Assembly: GCA_001579985.1 (NCBI GenBank)
Contig: LRSR01013483.1
Span: 1-20,632, forward strand
DNA length: 20,632 nucleotides
Direction of reading: 5' to 3'
Origin: Hypsibius dujardini
Lineage: Eukaryota; Tardigrada; Eutardigrada; Parachela; Hypsibiidae
The notes under the pieces were generated by a model, which was not told where the DNA came from, did not search any database, and saw nothing but the letters and a program-made list of their open reading frames with translations. Made by a program: the position numbers and the translations under genes. This document shows, one piece after another, positions 15,810-20,632 of the stretch; positions within the stretch are counted from its first letter, which is position 1; every line of letters starts with the position of its first letter.

Positions 15810-16758
15810 TTAAAGTCTCTGCCTCTCTATCATAGGTTTTACACGTTTTTGCCAAGATCGCAAGGCGTCATTAATTTTACTTTGGTCTAAATTTGACCAA
15901 ACCTTTCGCATAACCCGGTTCAATTCTGCCACTGTAGTGACAGCGTGGTCAAACAATTCCCATATAAACAGTTCATTCACACAAAAATCCATGTGGGCCA
16001 GGTCAGGGCTATTGCCCATCCAGTGCTCTTTCGGAATGAACTTGATTCCGGAATTTCGAAGCCATTTTTTGTGATTCCGGAAGAGTGCGCTGGAGCACTG
16101 TCATGGTGGAAGACGACCTTGTTGATAAGCTCTCCCGGAAATAATTTCCGAATATCGTTCTTGAAAAGCGGCTTCAAAACATGTTTTATGTAGTACTCAC
16201 TGTTGATTTTTGATCCGGGTTTGACGAAGCAGATCGCAGTTTTTTGACGCGAACGCCGGCCACAAACATTACGCCCTTGGGGTGAGATTCCTTCCAGAAT
16301 TTGGTCCAACTTTCCGGACTCTGTTCTCCCCGAAACTCGTAATAAATCTTTCGAATCCTGTTAACGTCAGACAAATAAACATAGGCCTCATTAATAATGA
16401 TAACATTTTTCTACTTCCGGCCGTTGATGTAGCGCAGGAACCTTGGGCTTCGGTCCAGCCGTTGTTAAGCCTGCTTGTTCGACAGGGCATGAACACGGCA
16501 CTTTTTCTGCACCTTCCCCTCCAAATTTTGACTAATGACGCGAGCAATAGTTGTAGCCGACACATCGTACTTCAAGGATAACGCAGAACGTGTCAGCGGA
16601 TTCGGTCCTGAAAGGTCCTTTTCAATGGCAGCCACCAGACTAGGAGTTCGGAGTTTCGGGGAGCTACGGGGTTTCACCGATGACGGTGCAGTATGACTTC
16701 CGGCTTCCTTGTTGATATTTTTTTTGTTGAGATTAGATACTGCGATTAGATTAGACAT
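15810..16758 (-). pseudogene. DD37D mariner transposase, inactive
   Basis: Reading down the minus strand: PRSSPKLRTPSLVAAIEKDL and LTRSALSLKYDVSATTIARV (helix-turn-helix DNA-binding part); VHALSNKQ; in-frame TAA at 16465-16467; a block ending YINGRK; TAG at 16411-16413 where Trp is usual. Then VIIINEAYVYL, in which the first catalytic Asp has become Asn (16390-16392), and SPESWTKFWKESHPKGVMFV. The second Asp is in VVFHHDSAPAHSS (16100-16102) and the third in SPDLAHMDF (15987-15989). 110 bases separate the last two, that is 37 codons after allowing for one lost base in an A-run, which gives the DD37D class. At least two frameshifts and two stops mean no protein is made. Confidence 0.9.
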
Positions 16759-16792
16759 CTAATCTAATCTAATCTAATCGATTAGATTAGAT
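16733..16792. repeat. (TAATC)n microsatellite in palindromic arrangement
   Basis: GATTAGATTAGA is followed by TCTAATCTAATCTAATCTAA and then GATTAGATTAGATG, so pentamer runs of opposite polarity face each other and could fold back. It sits at the 5' edge of the dead mariner transposase frame, whose apparent first residues are partly encoded by it. The true start may therefore lie at about 16730 or below. Confidence 0.8.
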
Positions 16793-17043
16793 GACAATTT
16801 TCCTCACCTTCAATGTTTCTACAATTTGTCTGGGTAATTATTTCAAACTGACCAATGTCAAAATAGACTCCGACACACCCAAATCTAGTTTGCTACCCAT
16901 CTTTGCATCTGAGTACAAAAAATATATCATTCATGTGAAATTGAGTGGAGCTCGTGTTGAGTTTATGAAATTTGGAAATCAGATACGGCGCCCTGTACAG
17001 GTGTGAATATGAGTCACTGAGCACCATCAAGTAGTTTAACCTA

Positions 17044-18235
17044 TGTATTAAGGTTTGTCTAAAAAATCCAGGTAATCTTTTTTTATAAGCGTAAGCAAAC
17101 ATTCAACGACCTAATGATACCCGCTCATGCGCGTGCTATGATGTCCGCGACGAGTGTGAGGTCGGAAATCCTTCAAAATTCTATTTCACATCTCTTATTT
17201 TTCACATTGAAGCACATGTTGTGCCTGCTTTCTAAAAAAATGAATCTTTATAAAAAATAAAAGAGTTCAAAAATATATTCAAGTTGTTCATGAAAGAGTG
17301 AACTGAAATGTAAACGCAAGTCGTAGCATTGGAAGAAAAAGGGCGCCGAATCAACGCTAAAGTCGGACACAATTTGATCAAACCCCTCGTTCAAACTTTA
17401 TGCGGTATTCCAAAAAAGGGAATTAATAATCCTGCTAATAAATTTTATTTTCATTCTACGACAGTCCAAAAGGAGAGTGATTAATCACGGCTGTTCACAG
17501 TCAAGCAGTGTGGGTCCTTTGCCTCCTTTCTCTTCCACATTCTCCTAGCTTTTTGTGTAACTCTTTTTATTCAAATTAAGAGTATCTTGTCACTGCAATT
17601 TGATTGATTCGTTTTTTTGTTTTACGGCCCGGAAATAAAATCTTGTACACGGTCTCACAAAAAGGCTGTTCTGAAGCTTTACGGAGGTAGCTTGAATGGC
17701 GCTCACATAAATTCCCAGAAATAAATTCGCAAAATTTTATGTTTTTGTTAAATAACCCTGTAAAGACTTGCGGCCACAAGTTTTTTCACAAATCCTCTGC
17801 GCCATCAATAAAAACACTCCACTACTTTGGAATTCCATTAAATTATAATTCCTTTCGTTTATCCATCAAACCCATATACAACGTATTCATTTTTTTTCGG
17901 TCAGATCGGCAAAGTGAGAGGGTAACAACGTGTAACAACTATGCGCACGAGTACGTGAAGTCACGCACACTTCGCGTGAGACGTTTTCTCTAGACTATAA
18001 ACGGGACTTAACATGCCAAAAGAGAAGAAAACCTTTCTTTAAATTTTTGTATTTTTCAACAGAATGTAGTGATTTGCCACGACAATAAAGCCATAAAAAA
18101 GATGTGAAGAAGAACGTTCGACGATTTTGGATTTTTCTGAAAAATAGCAAATCGACTGAAGACAACTCAAATTGGACACTATTTGCACTTGAAAACTTGA
18201 ACACTTGACCAATTATTGTTGCTTTGAACTTGACA
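17044..18235. other. No gene seen
   Basis: About 1.2 kb of AT-rich sequence. Open frames on both strands (17576-17779 minus, 17739-17993 plus) are short and lack splice sites or protein-like composition. I recognise no repeat here. Confidence 0.4.
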
Positions 18236-18789
18236 AGTTTTATTGACGAAAAATACGATACGTTGATGAAAAACGGAAACAAATCAAAGCATTTACATGA
18301 CGCGCATCCAGTTTGTGTCCGTTCGGCAAAAGATCGATTGCAACGGATAGAGCACTTGACGAGCTATCACTATCGCTAACGAACAAACACAAACTGAATG
18401 CGCGTCATCAATTTGCCGAGATACGTTCCCGTTTTTCGTCAGCGTATCGTGTTTTTCGTCAGTATTATTTGTGAATCAGATGAATGGCTCATTGAAAACA
18501 CGTCAAATTCACAGCAACGATAGCTCGTCGAATGCTCTATTCGATGCAATTGAAACTATGTTGAACAAACATAAACCGAACGCGCGTCATCAATTTGCCC
18601 AGATACGTTCCCGTTTTTCGTCAGCGTATCGTGTTTTTCGTCAGTATTATTTGTGTATCAGATGATTGGCTCATTGAAAACACGTCAAATTCACAGCAAC
18701 GATAGCTCGGCGAATGCTCTATTCGATGCAATTAAAATTTTGATAAACGGACACAAACTGAATGCGCGTCATCAATTTGCCCAGATACG
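18236..18789. repeat. 182-bp satellite with an inverted arm (fold-back array)
   Basis: CGCGTCATCAATTTGCC recurs at 18401, 18583 and 18765, a period of exactly 182. Unit 1 and unit 2 are nearly identical through GTTTTTCGTCAGCGTATCGT and the following 160 bases. Unit 3 is cut off at 18789 by the LTR. To the left, 18236-18345 is the same sequence inverted: GACGCGCATCCAGTTTGTGT there answers ACACAAACTGAATGCGCGTC at 18389 and 18751. The inverted arm is more diverged than the direct units. The whole can form a large hairpin with its centre near 18350-18370. Confidence 0.88.
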
Positions 18790-19107
18790 TGTTAGGTCTA
18801 CCAACAGGAAGTTTGGTAGGTAACAAGTTTATTAGACTGACTGTAGGAAAAGGTAGAGAAGAAAACTGGAAGAAAGGAAAGAAGAAATATCTCTCCGCTA
18901 AAACTAATAAAACGTATGATTATATAGTAAAGTGTTAACTATAGAAATGGTAGTAAATAGCACATTCATCACAATTACATACAAGTAATTGGCTGTAGCA
19001 GCAGAATAGGGTTAATAAGGTAGATAGACTTACTAACCAAGTCAGGTACTAGTGAGTTTAATAGCTGTAATGATTGAATATGAAGACTTGTTGGGCGTGG
19101 CCCAACA
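18790..19107 (-). mobile_element. LTR copy 1 of a compact LTR element (318 bp)
   Basis: On the minus strand it runs from TGTTGGGCCACGCCCAACA (19107 down to 19089, a perfect 8-bp hairpin) to GTTGGTAGACCTAACA (ending 18790), so it has TG...CA ends. Inside, in LTR order, are TATATAA (18920-18926) and then AATAAA (18828-18833), about 90 bases apart. A second hairpin CTACCAA/TTGGTAG (18798-18819) sits by the 3' end. It matches the copy at 19846 along its length except for about 32 extra bases near 18972-19003. It interrupts a 182-bp satellite unit exactly after ...AGATACG. Confidence 0.7.
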
Positions 19108-19147
19108 ATTGCTCTCCGCCGGAAAACCACCGGCCTCGCGTGCTGGG

Positions 19148-19696
19148 TTACTGCGGTCTCTTTTTGGGTGACGTCGGATCCTTGCGTCCTTTCCGTGCCG
19201 GTGTCCGAAGAGGGCCTCCAGTCATATCCATCGAGGTGGACGTGTTGGGTCGAGTGGGCGGGAGGATTTTCGGGCCATCTCCAATCACTAACTCCAGTGA
19301 GCTGTTACTGAAGTCGCCCACCATGGTGCGAAACAGCGCTCGTGTCGCCTAAAATAGTATCGCGAACGCCTCGTCCGTGATGGTGTAACCCGCCGGAAGT
19401 GCTCTTTCGACGCGGCGTCGGAATTTGTCTTCCTGACCCTCGTTTACCACCAGGGAGGGAAAGGTCACGGTATACGTTCCTGCCGTGCTTCGCGTAGGAT
19501 CCGCGCCCTCCAATGCTTGCAGATCCATTGGATTGGTAAACGTAGCCGCCACACCGCCCTCATGTGTCAACCTCCCCATGCTGAATGTAGTGCCGCTTGT
19601 CTGTGTTGGAGCCGGTGGTGAAACATTGGTGGATGATGACTCGACTAGAGTGATCACCGCCTCTGTGTTTGGAAATGTGGAGGCGGAACCATCCAT
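19148..19696 (-). pseudogene. Gag-like small ORF, copy 1, broken by TAG
   Basis: The frame opens at ATG 19696 (MDGSASTFPNTEAV). It continues through a Ser/Thr/Pro-rich stretch to a conserved core (EDKFRRRVERALPAGYTITD), is stopped by TAG at 19349-19351, and then stays open for 66 codons (ATRALFRTMVGD ...) to a Lys/Arg/Pro-rich tail (ARKGRKDPTSPKKRPQ) and TAA at 19148. The neighbour copy has CAG at the TAG position. Another ATG at 19749 follows the promoter-like segment but is out of frame by one base, possibly a frameshift. A small protein with a basic tail next to an LTR suggests a Gag or nucleic-acid-packaging role. I recognise no Gag family and no zinc knuckle, so this is inference. Confidence 0.6.
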
Positions 19697-19780
19697 TTCC
19701 TCAACCCCTAGATCGGTCCTTAGTCACCCAACTGAGGATATCGCGGCATGAATTGCAGCAAAAAACAGAAAAAAAACTCT

Positions 19781-19831
19781 ACTGACGGTTCCTCGCCGGA
19801 ACTTCGCCTTTTATGTCCGTCCGTTGCGGAC
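19781..19831 (-). promoter_or_regulatory. Core-promoter-like segment ahead of ORF copy 1
   Basis: On the minus strand CATAAAAG (19815-19808) is followed about 30 bases on by TCAGT (19785-19781), the spacing of a TATA box and initiator. A perfect hairpin GTCCG-TTG-CGGAC (19819-19831) lies directly upstream. The first ATG is 32 bases beyond the initiator. It lies outside the LTR, so transcription might start here as well as in the LTR. Confidence 0.4.
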
Positions 19832-19845
19832 GTGCTACTTCAAAT

Positions 19846-20131
19846 TGTTAGGTCTACCAACCGTCAGTTGGATAGTTAACAAGTTTATTAGACTGATAGT
19901 AAAAACCGTTAGAGAAATAAACTGGAAGAAAGGAAAGAAGAAGTAGAACTGGCTGTAGAAATAATAAAACACATTATTATATAGTAAAGTTTTAACTATA
20001 GAAATGAAGGTAAATGGCACATACATCAGAATAGGGTTAATAGAGTGGACAGAGTTACAAACTAAGTATGATACTCGTGAGTTAAAGAACTATCATGATT
20101 GGATATGGGGACTTGTTGGGCGTGTCCAACA
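19846..20131 (-). mobile_element. LTR copy 2 of the compact LTR element (286 bp)
   Basis: Same layout as copy 1 on the minus strand: TGTTGG...CCAACA hairpin (20131-20114), TATATAA (19983-19977), AATAAA (19889-19884), then a hairpin CTACCAAC/GTTGG(A)TAG (19854-19875) and the end CCTAACA at 19846. It serves as 5' LTR for the internal region at 19108-19845 and as 3' LTR for the next internal region to the right. The two LTRs differ by many substitutions and a 32-base gap, so they did not arise from one recent insertion. Confidence 0.7.
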
Positions 20132-20174
20132 AATGCCCTCCACCGGAAAAACACCGACCGCGCGTGGTAGTTTG

Positions 20175-20630
20175 CTACAACTTTTTCCGAGGCGCCGGGT
20201 TTTTGCGGGGGCGGCGCGTCGGAACCCGATAAGGTCCCCCAACGGTAAAATTGAGCGGTTCCTGAACGTCGGTTTGTGTGGTTGTCGGTGCACCTGCACG
20301 CGGCCCGACAATCATCTGAAAGGTCGCGCTGTCCACCGGGCCCACCAAACTACTAAACGCGGCTCGCGTTGCCTGGTATAATACGTCAAATGCGTCGTCG
20401 CTCATAGTGAATCCGGGCGGTAAAAGACGCTGAACTTTGCGTCGGAATCTCGCCTCTTTTCCCTCCGAGATTAACGTTCCCGGGAACAGAATCGTGGAGT
20501 TCCATGAAGGATTCACCGCGGCGTTGTTCCCTTCCGGTGCTACTTACGGTCGCGGGTTGATAATCTCCGCCGCCATGACGTTGTCGTGTCGATCCCCCGT
20601 AGGATCATTTAAACTGAAATTCCGATCGCT
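20175..20630 (-). pseudogene. Gag-like small ORF, copy 2, broken by TAA and cut by the window end
   Basis: Open from the window edge (FSLNDPTGDRHDNVMAAEII) to TAA at 20544-20546, then open again for 122 codons (VAPEGNNAAVNPSWNSTILF ...). The core KEARFRRKVQRLLPPGFTMS, the block DDAFDVLYQATRAAFSSLVG and the tail TRRPRKNPAPRKKL end at TAG 20175. It aligns with copy 1 over its whole visible length, with mostly conservative changes. The TAA lies where copy 1 has CTG (Leu), and copy 1's TAG lies where this copy has CAG (Gln). No ATG is seen for the part after the TAA. Confidence 0.6.
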
Positions 20631-20632
20631 TA

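Larger units (their letters stand above)
15728..17041 (-). mobile_element. Mariner element (maT/DD37D type), 1314 bp, with both terminal inverted repeats
   Basis: The left end GGTTACCCACTTGATGGTGC plus TCAG and the right end, read inverted, GGTTAAACTACTTGATGGTG plus CTCAG, differ by one gap and two substitutions. TA follows the right end (17042-17043); the left neighbour is AA, presumably a mutated TA. The 1.3-kb size and the single minus-strand transposase are the normal mariner plan. Confidence 0.88.
19108..19845 (-). mobile_element. Internal region between the two LTR copies (738 bp)
   Basis: GC-rich by contrast with the LTRs. On the minus strand it starts right after LTR copy 2 with ATTTGAAGTAGCACGTCC, then a GTCCG/CGGAC hairpin, a promoter-like segment, and one broken ORF. 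It ends in a purine-rich GGCGGAGAG just before LTR copy 1, a fair polypurine-tract candidate; the corresponding place beyond 20131 reads GGTGGAGGG. I see no obvious TGG-type tRNA primer site. No pol motif (protease, reverse transcriptase, integrase) fits in this length, so the element is non-autonomous. Confidence 0.6.

Noticed and set aside
16282-16581. Plus-strand frame of 99 codons inside the mariner element
   Set aside because: It is the antisense shadow of the minus-strand transposase.
19074-19751. Plus-strand open frames in the GC-rich internal region
   Set aside because: The two repeat copies show protein-level similarity only in the minus-strand frame. The plus frames do not align with each other.
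19349-20546. Alternative genetic code in which TAG or TAA is read as an amino acid
   Set aside because: The 13-exon gene ends normally at TAA with a polyadenylation signal after it, and the two stops here are not shared between the copies, so ordinary decay explains them.

Overview
This window reads as nuclear DNA of an invertebrate animal. It is AT-rich, and its coding information lies in short exons separated by introns with GT/AG borders. The introns hold long (CTGT)n/(CAGA)n microsatellites, and much of the rest is decayed transposons of the Tc1/mariner/pogo group. Nothing is bacterial: there are no operons, no Shine-Dalgarno-led ORFs and no CRISPR array. A nematode is one possibility, but no feature fixes the phylum.

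Left half (about 1.3-10.5 kb): one plus-strand protein-coding gene that I assembled by hand from 13 exons (1299-10404). Every splice junction keeps the reading frame, and an AATAAA follows 55 bases after the stop. The predicted product is about 459 residues. Its first half is strongly basic, a Ser/Gly-rich linker follows, then a conserved-looking domain with an Arg/Lys cluster, then a C-terminal coiled coil. I do not recognise the family; a chromatin or DNA-binding role is only an inference from composition. Its introns carry a 441-bp TA-flanked MITE, several microsatellites, and motif-rich stretches. A 450-bp tandem duplication lies just upstream of the first exon found.

Middle (about 11.2-13.2 kb): scattered coding-like segments on both strands that I cannot join into a gene, a second microsatellite with the same flank as the first, a duplicated acceptor-like segment, and a GC-rich nest of palindromes.

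Transposon cluster (13.2-17.05 kb): a plus-strand mariner-type transposase pseudogene, a 701-bp pogo-like MITE with TA target duplications, and a complete but dead minus-strand mariner element (1314 bp with terminal inverted repeats). The last has a DD37D (maT-type) spacing and a mutated first catalytic Asp.

Right end (18.2-20.6 kb): a fold-back 182-bp satellite interrupted by a minus-strand array that I read as LTR - short internal region - LTR - short internal region, running off the window. Each internal region encodes a related small protein with a basic tail, and each copy is broken by a stop codon at a different place. This compact LTR unit with an unrecognised, Gag-like ORF and hairpins at both LTR ends is the best candidate here for something undescribed.
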